The notes under the pieces are model-generated. The model saw only the letters and a program-made list of their open reading frames with translations, did no database searches and was not told where the DNA came from. A DNA stretch of 64,000 bases from CAVTWD01 sp963738325 (GTDB lineage: Bacteria > Actinomycetota > Acidimicrobiia > Acidimicrobiales > Ilumatobacteraceae): the NCBI GenBank assembly GCA_963738325.1, contig CAVTWD010000015.1:186001-250000 (forward strand), given 5' to 3'. The translations under genes and the position numbers were made by a program. Below are positions 1 through 8,588 of the stretch, one piece after another (the first letter of the stretch is position 1; each line of letters opens with the position of its first letter).

Positions 1-1255
1 CTCCGCGGCCTCGATCCGCGGCAACAGCTCGGCCTCGACCCGGCCCAGCATCACCACGCTCAGCCGCTGCGCCTTCCATTCCTCGACCGCCGTCTCGAGC
101 TCGGCCCGCATGGCTCGCAGGTCGGCCTGGGCCGTGTCCCACTCGGGCGACGGGCCGGCGGTCGACATGTCGAAGTCGCCCCGCTCCAGCCGGTCGACCA
201 CCAGCTGGATCACGTAGTTGTCGAGAGCCCTCATGTCCCGGACCAGGTGACCCTTGCCCGCCTTGCAGGCGTAGACGTTGCGGTGCTGGCGGTCGTGGCC
301 ACGGTAGAGCTTGTGGCCGCACAACCCGCACCGGGCGATCCCGGTGAGCAGGTGGGCGACATCCCGCCGGTCCCGGTTGGTGGTACGGCTCGGGTCCTCG
401 AACCGGGTCCTGAGGCGGTCGAAGCTGGCCCGGTCGATGATCGGCGGCCAGTTCGCCTCCCCCACCACCTGGCCCTGGTGGATCCGCCACGCCGTGTACG
501 CGGGGTTGCGGAGCATCCGGCTGAGCTTCGCCGAGTCCCAGGGGCGGTGCACCGGCTCGCCGTTGCGTTGGGTGGCCGGGACTGCTACCCGCCGGGCGTT
601 GAAGTTGTCGGCGATGGCGTACAGCGACTCGCCGGCCAGGAATCGCCGGGCGGCCTCGGCGACGATGGGAGCCTCGGCCGGGTCGGGCTCCTGGCCGAGA
701 AGGTCCCCGGTGTCGGGGTCGTAGACGCGTCGGTAGCCGTAGAGGCGTCGGCCGCTCGGCCGGCCTTCCAAGGCGATGCGGCGGATGTCGCGCTTCACCC
801 GCATCGAGGTCTTGCCCGCCTCGTGGCTAGCGTCGAGCATGTCGGCGAGCACGCGGTGTTCATCGTCGGGGCTGGTGAGGTCGTAGAGCCGGCGGGAGTA
901 GCCGATCTTGACGCCGTGAGCTTGGCAGAGCCGGACCAGGCGGACCGACACTTCGATGTCTCGGGTCGCCCGTGACGCCTCCCAGGTGAGCAGCAGGTCC
1001 ACGTCTCCGGCGGCGAGGCGCTTCTCGACCCGGTCCCACTCGTCGCGGCCCCGCTTGGCGTAGCGGGAGGCGGAGCGGTCCGTCTCCTTCAGGACTTCGG
1101 CGACGGCCCAGCCCTCGTCGGCCGCCCACTCGCGCAGCTCCGTTTCCTGCTGGTCGACAGAGCGCATGCGCCGCTTCGGGTCGTGGCTGACGCGGGCAGT
1201 AGATGAGGGCGTGCTGGCCCTGGGGCTGTGTCCGGGTGTTCCGAGCTCGTTCCAT
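1..1255 (-). CDS. Large serine recombinase/integrase, frameshifted near start, C-terminus beyond window edge
   Basis: Site-specific recombinase of the large serine family, which integrates and excises mobile elements. Read on the minus strand it has the catalytic block RVSHDP with the nucleophilic Ser, followed by MRSVDQQE, then a Recombinase domain (RRLYGYRRVYD; LSRMLRNPAY) and a zinc-ribbon start (CGLCGHKLYRG). Its 3' end is outside the window. Translation from ATG at 1255 gives HALIYC, then must shift frame to continue into RVSHDP. One extra base in the G run at 1194-1196 explains this. The start lies 10 bases from the stop of a truncated comEC, so the gene sits at the right end of an element inserted there. 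A TAGGCT box (1263-1268) seven bases upstream suggests a leaderless transcript. Whether the frameshift is real or an error is unresolved. Confidence 0.85.
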
Positions 1256-1262
1256 AGGCACC

Positions 1263-1268
1263 AGCCTA
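1263..1268 (-). promoter_or_regulatory. -10 box of the serine recombinase
   Basis: TAGGCT on the minus strand, seven bases before ATG 1255. Its TAG is also the stop codon of the truncated comEC, so this promoter lies at the element/chromosome junction. Confidence 0.45.
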
Positions 1269-1934
1269 GCTGACATTCCCCCCGGAGACAGCCGTCAGGT
1301 GGGCGAGTCCTGCGTCGCGAAACGCGTCGACCAGGGCGGCCGGCTCGTCGCGATCGTCACCGATGACGAAGCCCAGGAAGAGGGACCGCTCCGTCGGCGG
1401 CAGCACTTCCGCGCCGTCGGTCAGCGTCCTGCGGACCCGATTGGCGGCGCGACTCATGGCGTCACCGGCTGCCCAGCCGGTGACCGTCAGCACGGTGATC
1501 TGCCCCCGGATATGGCGGGCCGCCATCTGGTGTGCCTTGGACGGTGACACGGAGACCTCGCGGCCGAGCAGGCCGACCTGTTCGCCGGCGAGGCGCATAC
1601 GGAGCTGCCCGGCCGCTCCGCCCCGAGCCCATAGCTCGACGTGGGCGCGACCGAGGCGCGCGGTGGCTCGGACAGCGCCGTTCACCGTCGCCGGGTCATC
1701 GAGGAGCGTGACGGTCGCGTGGACCGGCCCGGCGGCGAGGGGCGTGGCACCGGCCCACGCCGCGTGACCGAGGCCGCTGGCCAGGAGCAGCGCGGCAAGG
1801 GACAGTGCCGGGGGCGATCGCTGCCACAAGCCGCCCACGACCCCGATAGCCCCGATCCACCATGGGACCGGCGCCGCCCACCACGCGCCCAAAGCGGTGC
1901 TCGCCGCCATCACCACGACCCATGCGTCTGCCAT
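1266..1934 (-). pseudogene. comEC: ComEC, N-terminal fragment interrupted by a mobile element
   Basis: ComEC is the inner-membrane channel for single-stranded DNA uptake in natural transformation. The fragment has 222 residues: hydrophobic helices at the N-terminus, an OB-like DUF4131 region, and then the start of the Competence domain (GLAHLTAVSGGNV). It stops at VS-TAG exactly where the family continues into the polytopic membrane domain. Intact proteins have roughly 500-800 residues, so the channel and the metallo-beta-lactamase part are missing. The start at 1934 was chosen for its strong ribosome binding site (GGGAGGAG). comEA lies upstream on the same strand, as in many comEA-comEC loci, but separated by an opposing gene. 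The remainder should lie beyond the inserted element, left of this window. Confidence 0.85.
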
Positions 1935-2027
1935 CGCTCCTCCCGGCGCGCCACGTCTTTCGGCTGCGAGGGGGAAGTTGGGGATGCAACCTCTTGGCGG
2001 GAGCACCGCCGTACCATCGCCACCCGC

Positions 2028-2486
2028 ATGGCCGTCACCGCCCCCGCCGTCACCTCCGTGCCCGACGGCCCCCGCGCCTACCGGTACCGGTTGCGACGCC
2101 GCGGACCACTGGCCGGGCTCGTCGCCCCGGTCGGCGGCCTTCTCCTGGCCGTGATGGTGGCGAGCACGCAAGCGACGACGGGCAAGGCGCTTCTCGCCAA
2201 GGGCGCGGTCGTACTACTCGGCACGCTGTGCGCGCTGCCGACGGGGATGCTGCTCGGCGTGCCATGGCTCGGCGGCGGCGGTCGGTACTTCCTCGCCGTC
2301 GTGACGAGCGCGGGCCTCTGGATCGCGGTCGGTGCCCTCGCGGGGTGGCGGGCGACCCGAGCACCGGTCGCGTCGTGGATCGACTGGTGGCGGGAGTACG
2401 CCCTCCTCGCCGGCGCGGTCATGGGCGCCGTGGCCTTGGCCCTCGTGATGGAGGTGCTCGTGCTCGGCGGCGGCGCCGTGCTCTAG
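2028..2486 (+). CDS. Small membrane protein, unrecognised
   Basis: 152 residues from ATG 2028. The first 30 residues are polar and basic (YRYRLRRRG). Four hydrophobic segments follow (for example GGLLLAVMVAST, GAVVLLGTLCAL, YFLAVVTSAGLWIAV, LLAGAVMGAVALALV), so this is an integral membrane protein. I do not recognise the family. It lies opposite and between comEC and comEA: it starts 93 bases from the comEC start (divergent) and ends 12 bases before the comEA stop (convergent). Hydrophobic periodicity and length make it a convincing gene, but no function can be assigned. Confidence 0.6.
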   Translation: MAVTAPAVTSVPDGPRAYRYRLRRRGPLAGLVAPVGGLLLAVMVASTQATTGKALLAKGAVVLLGTLCALPTGMLLGVPWLGGGGRYFLAVVTSAGLWIAVGALAGWRATRAPVASWIDWWREYALLAGAVMGAVALALVMEVLVLGGGAVL

Positions 2487-2498
2487 GCCGAGACGAGT

Positions 2499-3188
2499 TC
2501 ATACCCGCACCAGCCCACGGAGGGCGTCGAGCTTCGCGGGGCCGATCCCCCGGACATCGAGCAGGTCCTCGATCGCATGGAAGGGACCATGGAGCTCTCG
2601 GTAGGCGACAATCGCCGCGGCTGTGGCCGGACCGATGCCCGGCAGCGAGTCGAGCTCGTCGGCCGTGGCCGTGTTGAGGTCGACCGGCTCGGGTGGCGCC
2701 CGCGGCCCATCCGCGGCCGTGGCCGCGACGGGAGGCGGTACCTCGCCCACGCGGGGTACGTAGACCCTCTGCCCGTCGACCAACTTGGCCGCCAACGCCA
2801 CGGAGTCGAGCTCGGCCCCTGGTGACGGGCCGCCTGCCTTGGCCACGAGGTCGGCCACCCGGGCCCCGAGCGCGAGCCGGTAGAGGCCCGGGTGCACGAC
2901 GGCGCCAGCCGCCTGGACGACGAGCACCGCGCTGATCGCTGTGGAGGAGGTGGAGCCGACCTGGCGCACCGGTAACGAGGTGGAGCCGCCGGGGCGGGCT
3001 CCGGCGGCCATCGGGAGATGGTCCTCAGGGGGATCAGCCGGTGTCCGCAGCAGCCACCAGGCGGCCGCGGCGACGAGCAGGATGGCCGTTGCCGCGCCGG
3101 CGAGCCGGCCCGGCCGGAGGCTGGGACCAATTGCTGCAACTCGATCACGCCAACGGACAGGCGGCGATGGTCGTACGAGATCGGGCAC
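2499..3188 (-). CDS. comEA: ComEA family DNA-binding competence protein
   Basis: Membrane-anchored DNA receptor that binds double-stranded DNA for uptake through ComEC. The 229-residue protein has a basic N-terminus, one transmembrane helix (about residues 30-47, ATAILLVAAAAWWLL), a SLBB domain (VVHPGLYRLALGARVADLV), a Pro/Ala linker and a C-terminal helix-hairpin-helix pair beginning with the family signature DLNTATADELDSLPGIG. This is the full architecture of Gram-positive ComEA. It faces the same way as the interrupted comEC downstream, so the DNA-binding half of the pathway is intact while the channel is cut. Confidence 0.92.
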   Translation of the reverse strand: MPDLVRPSPPVRWRDRVAAIGPSLRPGRLAGAATAILLVAAAAWWLLRTPADPPEDHLPMAAGARPGGSTSLPVRQVGSTSSTAISAVLVVQAAGAVVHPGLYRLALGARVADLVAKAGGPSPGAELDSVALAAKLVDGQRVYVPRVGEVPPPVAATAADGPRAPPEPVDLNTATADELDSLPGIGPATAAAIVAYRELHGPFHAIEDLLDVRGIGPAKLDALRGLVRV

Positions 3189-3252
3189 ACGACCTCCCGA
3201 GAGCAGCCCGCGCGAGGCGGCAGGCCAGCATCAGGGGAAGTCGAAGGTGATT

Positions 3253-3603
3253 CTAGGCGAGGGGTGCGCGCTGGTTGGTCTCTGCCTCTACGGGCGCGGC
3301 GCCGAGGGTACGGCGGGCCACCCAATCTGCCTCGATCTCGAACGGGATGCGGAGGTAGGCGCCATGATGGCCCTTGCCCGCCAGCCGCCAGTACATGTAC
3401 GGGGAGAGGTACCGCACGAGGAAGCGGATCACCCCATGGCGCCGCCACTGCCGGACGTGCACGAGCTCGTGCCGCAGGAGGTACTCGTCATTGGCCGCCG
3501 ACGCCCGAACGAAGATCACCGAGCCGAGGGTGATCGCATCCGCCCCGGGGGGGACGGGCCCTCCGATCACCAGGACATGGCTCCCCTGGCGCACGATCCG
3601 CAC
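3253..3603 (-). CDS. Small HExxH protein, DUF4157-like putative metallopeptidase
   Basis: 116 residues containing HELVHVRQW (residues about 45-53), the zinc-binding HExxH motif with the Q-W continuation common in short DUF4157-like proteins. Further on, EIEADWVARR could supply a third ligand (E/D). No signal peptide is visible. It is far shorter than typical secreted metallopeptidases, so activity is uncertain; such proteins are often annotated only as hypothetical. It lies downstream of the thioredoxin gene on the same strand, across a block of tandem repeats. Confidence 0.6.
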   Translation of the reverse strand: MRIVRQGSHVLVIGGPVPPGADAITLGSVIFVRASAANDEYLLRHELVHVRQWRRHGVIRFLVRYLSPYMYWRLAGKGHHGAYLRIPFEIEADWVARRTLGAAPVEAETNQRAPLA

Positions 3604-3683
3604 CGCCTCAGCGTAGATCCCTGGCGCAAGCGAGACGGGAAGCGGGGGCGGCGGCGAAACGGGAGGGACAGCCGGGGACAGAG

Positions 3684-3893
3684 GAGCTGAGCGGAGGGGG
3701 ACGCCCCAGAGCTGCGGTGAGCGGAGGCGGACGCCCGAGAGGCCTGAGGCGAGCGGAGGCCGACGCCCCAGAGGCTGCGGCGAGCGGAGCGGGACGCCCG
3801 AGACGCTGAAGTGCGCGAAGGACGCCCGAGAGGCTGCGGCGAGCGGAGGCGGACGCCCGAGAGGCCTGGGGCGAGCGGAGCCAGCCGCCCGCC
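3684..3893. repeat. Seven imperfect tandem copies of a ~31-bp unit
   Basis: The units follow the pattern gctgcggcgagcggaggcgg then acgcccgagag, repeated about seven times with a few substitutions and one shortened copy. The unit length is not a multiple of three and no reading frame is conserved, so it is not coding. There are no unique spacers, so it is not a CRISPR array. It fills the gap between the thioredoxin gene and the HExxH gene, so it is transcribed if they are read through. Confidence 0.8.
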
Positions 3894-3906
3894 GGGATCG
3901 ATGGGC

Positions 3907-4611
3907 TCAGAAGAGCCGGCTGGTCAGCAGCCGGCGGTACTGGTTCGTGCGGGGGTCGTCCGGCCCCATGAGCTCCAGGAGATCGAGAAACTCCTGGCGG
4001 GCGGCCTCGTCATCCTTCACGCTGTCGAGCAGGCTGGTGAGCTTGGCGTCATAGTCGTCACTCGGCGCGTCGCCCACGCGGGCCAGCGCCGCCACACGAC
4101 GAACCTCGGCGGTCTCGGGCACGCGGGCCAGCACGGCGAGGGCCTCCTCCGTCTCCCCCGCCTCGATCAAGACCTCGGCGAGGGCCACCACCACCGCTTC
4201 GTTCCCGGGATCGAGCTCGAGGGCCTGGCGGAGGCTGACCTCGTCGCCCGCCTCGAGCAGCCTCGCCACGGTTTGCTCCTCCGCCGTCGGCAGGAGCTTC
4301 TGGATGAACTCGCGCACGGCTTGCTCGGGGTACGCACCGAGGAAGCCGTCGACCGGCTGCCCGTCACGGAGGCCTACGACCAACGGGATGCTCTGCACCC
4401 CGAACGCCTGGGCGATGCCCGGGTTCTCGTCGATGTTGACCTTGACCAACACCACCTGCCCGTTCGTCTCGTCGACGACCTTCTCGAGGATGGGCCCGAG
4501 GGTGCGACACGGACCGCACCATGGCGCCCACAGGTCGACGACGACGGGGACTTCCTTGGAGCGGTCGAGCACCTCGGTCTGGAAGGTGGCGTCGCTGACG
4601 TCGATGGCCAT
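3907..4611 (-). CDS. Thioredoxin-TPR co-chaperone (YbbN/CnoX type)
   Basis: 234 residues. The N-terminal thioredoxin fold has an intact WCGPC (residues 31-35) and the cis-Pro loop VQSIPLVVGLRDG. The C-terminal ~120 residues are helical and TPR-like (LLEAGDEVSLRQALELDPG). This is the architecture of YbbN/CnoX, which protects clients from oxidation and hands them to chaperones. E. coli YbbN lacks the redox cysteines; this copy keeps both, like the redox-active alpha-proteobacterial CnoX. A TATCGT box eight bases before ATG 4611 suggests a leaderless mRNA. It is divergent from the PAC2 gene. Confidence 0.88.
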   Translation of the reverse strand: MAIDVSDATFQTEVLDRSKEVPVVVDLWAPWCGPCRTLGPILEKVVDETNGQVVLVKVNIDENPGIAQAFGVQSIPLVVGLRDGQPVDGFLGAYPEQAVREFIQKLLPTAEEQTVARLLEAGDEVSLRQALELDPGNEAVVVALAEVLIEAGETEEALAVLARVPETAEVRRVAALARVGDAPSDDYDAKLTSLLDSVKDDEAARQEFLDLLELMGPDDPRTNQYRRLLTSRLF

Positions 4612-4619
4612 GAAGAGCG

Positions 4620-4625
4620 ACGATA
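4620..4625 (-). promoter_or_regulatory. -10 box of the thioredoxin-TPR gene
   Basis: TATCGT on the minus strand, eight bases before ATG 4611; leaves no space for a ribosome binding site. Confidence 0.45.
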
Positions 4626-4658
4626 CCCGCCATAGGTGGGCGATCCTCGTGGACTCGC

Positions 4659-4664
4659 TACCGT
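4659..4664 (+). promoter_or_regulatory. -10 box upstream of the PAC2 leader ORF
   Basis: TACCGT seven bases before ATG 4672, 33 bases from the divergent thioredoxin -10 box. Confidence 0.4.
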
Positions 4665-4671
4665 TCGCGGC

Positions 4672-4710
4672 ATGGAGGCGGTGGGCCGGAGCACCGAGAG
4701 CCGGGCATGA
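4672..4710 (+). CDS. Possible 12-residue leader ORF coupled to the PAC2 gene
   Basis: The reading frame MEAVGRSTESRA begins seven bases after a TACCGT box and ends in a TGA that overlaps the PAC2 start as ATGA. This fits a leaderless mini-ORF delivering ribosomes to the PAC2 start by termination-reinitiation. A short GC-rich frame could arise by chance; the support is the pairing of promoter spacing and stop/start overlap. Confidence 0.35.
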   Translation: MEAVGRSTESRA

Positions 4711-5579
4711 GCGACGCCTACGTGCTGCACGCGCAGCCTCAGGTCGACTCGCCCGTCCTCGTCGTGTGCCTGCACGGTTGGATCGACGCCGGGGCCGGAG
4801 GGGCCACGGCCATGGAGGCCCTCGAGGCCGAGGTGGCGCCGGCCGACATCGCCACCTTCGACGCCGACCGTTTCATCGACTATCGAGCACGGCGGCCGGT
4901 GCTCCAGATCCGCGAGGGAGTGAGCACCGAGCTGCTGTGGCCGGAGATCAAGCTGCGGTCCGGACGCGACCGCGATGGCCACGACGTCCTGCTCCTCAGC
5001 GGTTACGAGCCCGACTCGGCATGGCGCGCCTTCGTCGACGCCGCCGCGGGCCTCGCCGTCGATCTCGGCGCCCGCATGATGGTTGGTCTGGGCGCCTATC
5101 CGTACGCCTCCCCCCACACCCGGCCACCGCGGCTGTCGATCACCGCGTCGAGCGAGGAGCTGGCTGCCTCACTCCCGTACGGACGGAACTCGGTGGATGT
5201 GCCGGCTGGGGTGCAGGCGGCCATCGAACGGCGCTTCGCCGCGCTCGGCCGGCCAGCACTCGGGCTCTGGGCCCAGGTGCCGCACTACGTGGCCAGCTTC
5301 CCCTACCCGGCCGCCTCGTCGACGCTCCTGCACGGCCTCGCCGACGTCACCGGCATCCACGTCGAGGCGGCCAACCTCCACGAAGCCGTGACGAAGCATC
5401 GCGAGCAGCTCGACGAGCTCGTGGCGGCAAATCCCGAACACGTCACGATGGTCCGTCAGCTCGAAGAGGCGTATGACGCCGAGGCGAACACGGGCCTGTT
5501 GATCACGGGCACCGACCTTCCGAGCGGCGACGAGCTGGCCGCGGAGCTCGAGCGCTTCCTCCGTGAACAGGGCCGGTGA
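4707..5579 (+). CDS. PAC2 family protein
   Basis: 290 residues of the PAC2 (proteasome assembly chaperone 2-like) family, widespread in Actinobacteria and encoded in many genomes near proteasome or cobalamin genes; its bacterial role is not established. Family features seen: an N-terminal beta-strand/loop HGWIDAGAGGATAMEAL, the central VGLGAYPYASPHTRP segment, the conserved VPHYVASFPYPAAS, and a C-terminal acidic helical region ending SGDELAAELERFL. It starts at ATG 4707, overlapping the stop of a possible leader ORF. Confidence 0.88.
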   Translation: MSDAYVLHAQPQVDSPVLVVCLHGWIDAGAGGATAMEALEAEVAPADIATFDADRFIDYRARRPVLQIREGVSTELLWPEIKLRSGRDRDGHDVLLLSGYEPDSAWRAFVDAAAGLAVDLGARMMVGLGAYPYASPHTRPPRLSITASSEELAASLPYGRNSVDVPAGVQAAIERRFAALGRPALGLWAQVPHYVASFPYPAASSTLLHGLADVTGIHVEAANLHEAVTKHREQLDELVAANPEHVTMVRQLEEAYDAEANTGLLITGTDLPSGDELAAELERFLREQGR

Positions 5580-5634
5580 GGGATCGCGCCTGAAGACGCG
5601 TCCGGAGGCGTGAGCGCCGGGGTCGGCTCGTTGC

Positions 5635-5640
5635 TACCTT
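5635..5640 (+). promoter_or_regulatory. -10 box of LLM oxidoreductase
   Basis: TACCTT six bases before ATG 5647; leaderless arrangement. Confidence 0.45.
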
Positions 5641-5646
5641 CTCGCC

Positions 5647-6658
5647 ATGAAGGTTGACGGAGGCATCGGGTTCGATCTGACGAAGGCGGCCGCGGAAGCG
5701 AAGGAGGCCGAGGCCGTCGGCTACTCGGGGATCTGGTCAGCCGAGACGGGCCACGATCCCTTCTTCCCACTCCTCCTGGCCGCCGAGCACACCGAGCGTC
5801 TCGAGCTCGGCACGTCCATCGCCGTCGCCTTCGCTCGCAACCCGATGTTGTTGGCGCACGTCGGCTACGACCTGCAGGCCTATTCGGGCGGACGGTTCAT
5901 CTTGGGGCTCGGTAGCCAGATCAAGCCGCACATCACCAAGCGCTTCTCGATGCCCTGGAGCCATCCCGCGGCCCGCATGCGGGAGATGATCCTCGCCATC
6001 CGCGCCATCTGGGACTGCTGGAACAACGGGACGAAGCTCGACTTCCGAGGCGACTTCTACACGCACACGCTCATGACGCCGTTCTTCAATCCGGGGCCGA
6101 ACCCGCACGGGACCCCCAAGGTGTTCCTAGCCGGGGTCGGTGAGCGCATGACCGAGGTCGCGGGCGAGGCGTGCGACGGGTTCATCTGCCACGCGTTCAC
6201 CACCGAGCGCTACCTCCGCGAGGTGACGCTGCCGGCCCTGCGTCGCGGGTCGCGAGAAGGCAGGCAAGACGATGGAGGGCTTCGAGATCATCGGCCCCTC
6301 CTTCGTCGTCACCGGCACCAGCGAGGAGCAGATGACGAAAGCGGCGGACGGCACGCGCCAGCAGATCGCCTTCTACGGCTCGACGCCGGCATATCGCGGG
6401 GTGCTCGAGATCCACGGCTGGGGCGCGCTGCAGGACGAGCTCAACGCGCTCTCGAAGCAGGGGCAATGGGTCGAGACGGGCACCCTCATCGACGACGAGA
6501 TCCTCAACACCTTCGCGGTCGTCGCGGAGCCCGAAGCCCTCGCCCCGGAGTTGCACCAGCGCTACGGCGACGTCATCCACCGCATCAGCTTCTACGCGCC
6601 CTACAAGAGCGACCCGGACCGGTGGCGAGCGGTGATGGAGGCGCTCCAAGCCGCGTGA
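5647..6658 (+). CDS. LLM class F420-dependent oxidoreductase (TIGR03617-like), single-base frameshift
   Basis: Flavin/F420-dependent TIM-barrel oxidoreductase, about 336 residues when joined. The first part (from MKVDGGIGFDLTKAA) reads to about residue 200 (ALRRG). The second part continues in another frame from MEGFEIIGPSFVV to residue A at 6655. An extra G in the run 6247-6249 accounts for the shift. Family landmarks: GTSIAVAFARNP, YSGGRFILGLGSQ and FLAGVGERMTEVAGE. The native electron carrier and substrate cannot be told from sequence. The clean continuation on both sides favours a sequencing error over a dead gene. Confidence 0.85.
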
Positions 6659-6724
6659 TCGGCGACGCGGCCCGAGCGTCTTCAGGGGTGGTCCGAGTGC
6701 CGCTCGCCATCCAATGCCGCGTGC

Positions 6725-8389
6725 TCAGGCGAGCTCCAGCTCCTCGTTGATGTAGCGCTCGCGGCACAGCGCCCGCTGCAGCTTCCCCGAGCTCGTCTTG
6801 GGGAGGGTTCCGGGCTGGACCAGCATCACGTCTCGCGGTGGCACGCCCGCCACCTCGAGGGTGCGATGGTGGATGGCTTTGCGGATCTCGTCGAGATCGC
6901 CCCCTCGTGTCTCGGCGACGACGACCACGGTTTCCTTGCTCTTGTAGCCCGCCACGCCGAAGGCGATGACGTTGCCGGCTCGGACTCCGTCCACCGATCC
7001 GAGCGCCCGCTCGATGTCCTGGGGGTAGATGTTGCGACCGCCGACGATGATCACGTCCTTCAGGCGCCCACAGATCACGAGCTCACCGTCGACCAGATAG
7101 GCGAGGTCGCCCGTGCGCAGCCAGCCGTCACGGAACAGCTCGGCGGTGGCATCGGGGCGCTTGTAGTAGCCCGGGGTGACCGACGTGCCGGCGATCTCGA
7201 GCTCGCCCACGTGGCGCTCCGGGAGGGCCTCGCCCGTGTCGGAGTCGACGATGCGCAGCTCGAGCCCGGGCACCGCCTCCCCCAGCAGGGCTAGGCGCCT
7301 TGCGCCGCGGGTGGCGGGGTCGACGGGCTTGGCCAGGTGCTGGTGCTCGAGGGTCTCGGCGTCCACCGTGTCGAAGACGAGGCCGCGCATCGGGGGCGGG
7401 AACGTGCCGCCGATGGCGAGCTCGGCCATCCCGAAGGCCGGGAACACCGCGCCGGGGCGGAAGCCGTGGCGGGTCGCCTCCCGCACGAACGCATCGACGG
7501 CGTCGGGGTCGACCGGCTCGGCGCCGTTCAAGGCGACGCGCAGGGTCGAGAGATCCAGGCCCTGCATCTTCTTGAGGGCGCGGGTGGCCAACGCCCACGA
7601 GAAGTTCGGGCCCGCGGTGATCGTGCCGCCGTAGTCGGAGATCCACTGCATCCAACTGGCGGGATGGGCGAGGAAGTCCTGGGGCGCCGCCTGAACGAGC
7701 TCGACGCCGAAACACATCGGGGCGGCCATGAAGCCGACCAGACCCATGTCGTGATACAGCGGCAGCCACGACACCATCACATCGCCGTCGAGATCGACCC
7801 CCGCCGCGATGGCGATGGCATCGAGGTTGGCGCCGAGCACACGGTCCGGCAGCATGACGCCCTTCGGTTCCGCGGTCGATCCGCTCGTGTACTGGAGGAT
7901 CACGAGCCGTTCTGGATCGGGCTGGGGGATCTCGATCCGTTCGGGGCTCTCACTGCGCGGCCCTGGCATCACGGCCTCGAGGGGAAGGGTGGGCGGGTCG
8001 CCCGGGCTCGGCTCGTACAAGGCGGCCAACTGCTCGTCGATCAAGAGCAGCTTGGCATCGCCGTGGCGGATGCGGACGCGAGTGCCTTCGACGAACTCCT
8101 CGATGGAGCCGAGGCGCATCGGCAGGGGCAGGACCATGGACGCGGCCCCGATGAGCCAGCACGCCGGGAGCGCGGTGATGAGGTTGCGATTCGTGGGTGA
8201 CAGGAGGGCCACGTGGTCGCCCGGCTCGATGCCACGGGCCTGGAGGTTGGCGCCGACGACCCGCGCCTCCTCGTGCAGTTGTGCCCAGCTGATCCGGAGA
8301 TGGGCCTGGTAGCTGACGAAGGTGATCCCCCGGTCCGGCCGCCCGGCGGCGCGCTCCAGACGAGTGGTGATGGGGACGGGATGACTCAC
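6725..8389 (-). CDS. Fatty acyl-AMP ligase (FAAL/FadD type)
   Basis: Adenylate-forming enzyme activating a fatty acid as acyl-AMP, normally for loading onto an acyl-carrier protein or CoA. Motifs: A3 loop LQYTSGSTAEPKGV, the FAAL-typical WLPLYHDMGLVG, AFGMAEL, the A7 motif GWLRTGDLAYL and a C-terminal hinge GRLKDVIIVGGRNIYPQD, with the catalytic Lys in PKTSSGKLQR. The open frame extends to 8476, but the first 29 residues are Pro-rich and unlike the family, so a GTG at 8389 is preferred; it has no clear ribosome binding site. No carrier protein or PKS gene is next to it, so the lipid product is unknown. Confidence 0.85.
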   Translation of the reverse strand: MSHPVPITTRLERAAGRPDRGITFVSYQAHLRISWAQLHEEARVVGANLQARGIEPGDHVALLSPTNRNLITALPACWLIGAASMVLPLPMRLGSIEEFVEGTRVRIRHGDAKLLLIDEQLAALYEPSPGDPPTLPLEAVMPGPRSESPERIEIPQPDPERLVILQYTSGSTAEPKGVMLPDRVLGANLDAIAIAAGVDLDGDVMVSWLPLYHDMGLVGFMAAPMCFGVELVQAAPQDFLAHPASWMQWISDYGGTITAGPNFSWALATRALKKMQGLDLSTLRVALNGAEPVDPDAVDAFVREATRHGFRPGAVFPAFGMAELAIGGTFPPPMRGLVFDTVDAETLEHQHLAKPVDPATRGARRLALLGEAVPGLELRIVDSDTGEALPERHVGELEIAGTSVTPGYYKRPDATAELFRDGWLRTGDLAYLVDGELVICGRLKDVIIVGGRNIYPQDIERALGSVDGVRAGNVIAFGVAGYKSKETVVVVAETRGGDLDEIRKAIHHRTLEVAGVPPRDVMLVQPGTLPKTSSGKLQRALCRERYINEELELA

Positions 8390-8576
8390 GGGAGGCGGCG
8401 GGCCTTCGTTGGGCGGAGGCGGGTCAGGGACACGACCCAGGAACCTTAGGCGGCGCACCGGCTGGCAAGCGATCACGGGCCTACCCGCTGACGGTCGATC
8501 AGGGGCAGGAGCTGACCGATGGAGGCTCGGCCGTCGTCAACCGGCCGACGCCAGACGAACCCGGGCCGCCTTTGGT

Positions 8577-8582
8577 TAGGTT
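8577..8582 (+). promoter_or_regulatory. -10 box of quinone oxidoreductase gene
   Basis: TAGGTT six bases before ATG 8589; leaderless arrangement. Confidence 0.45.
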
Positions 8583-8588
8583 GCGGGC

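Noticed and set aside
3684..3893. Possible CRISPR array
   Set aside because: The ~31-bp units are contiguous with no unique spacers and diverged from one another; no cas genes nearby.
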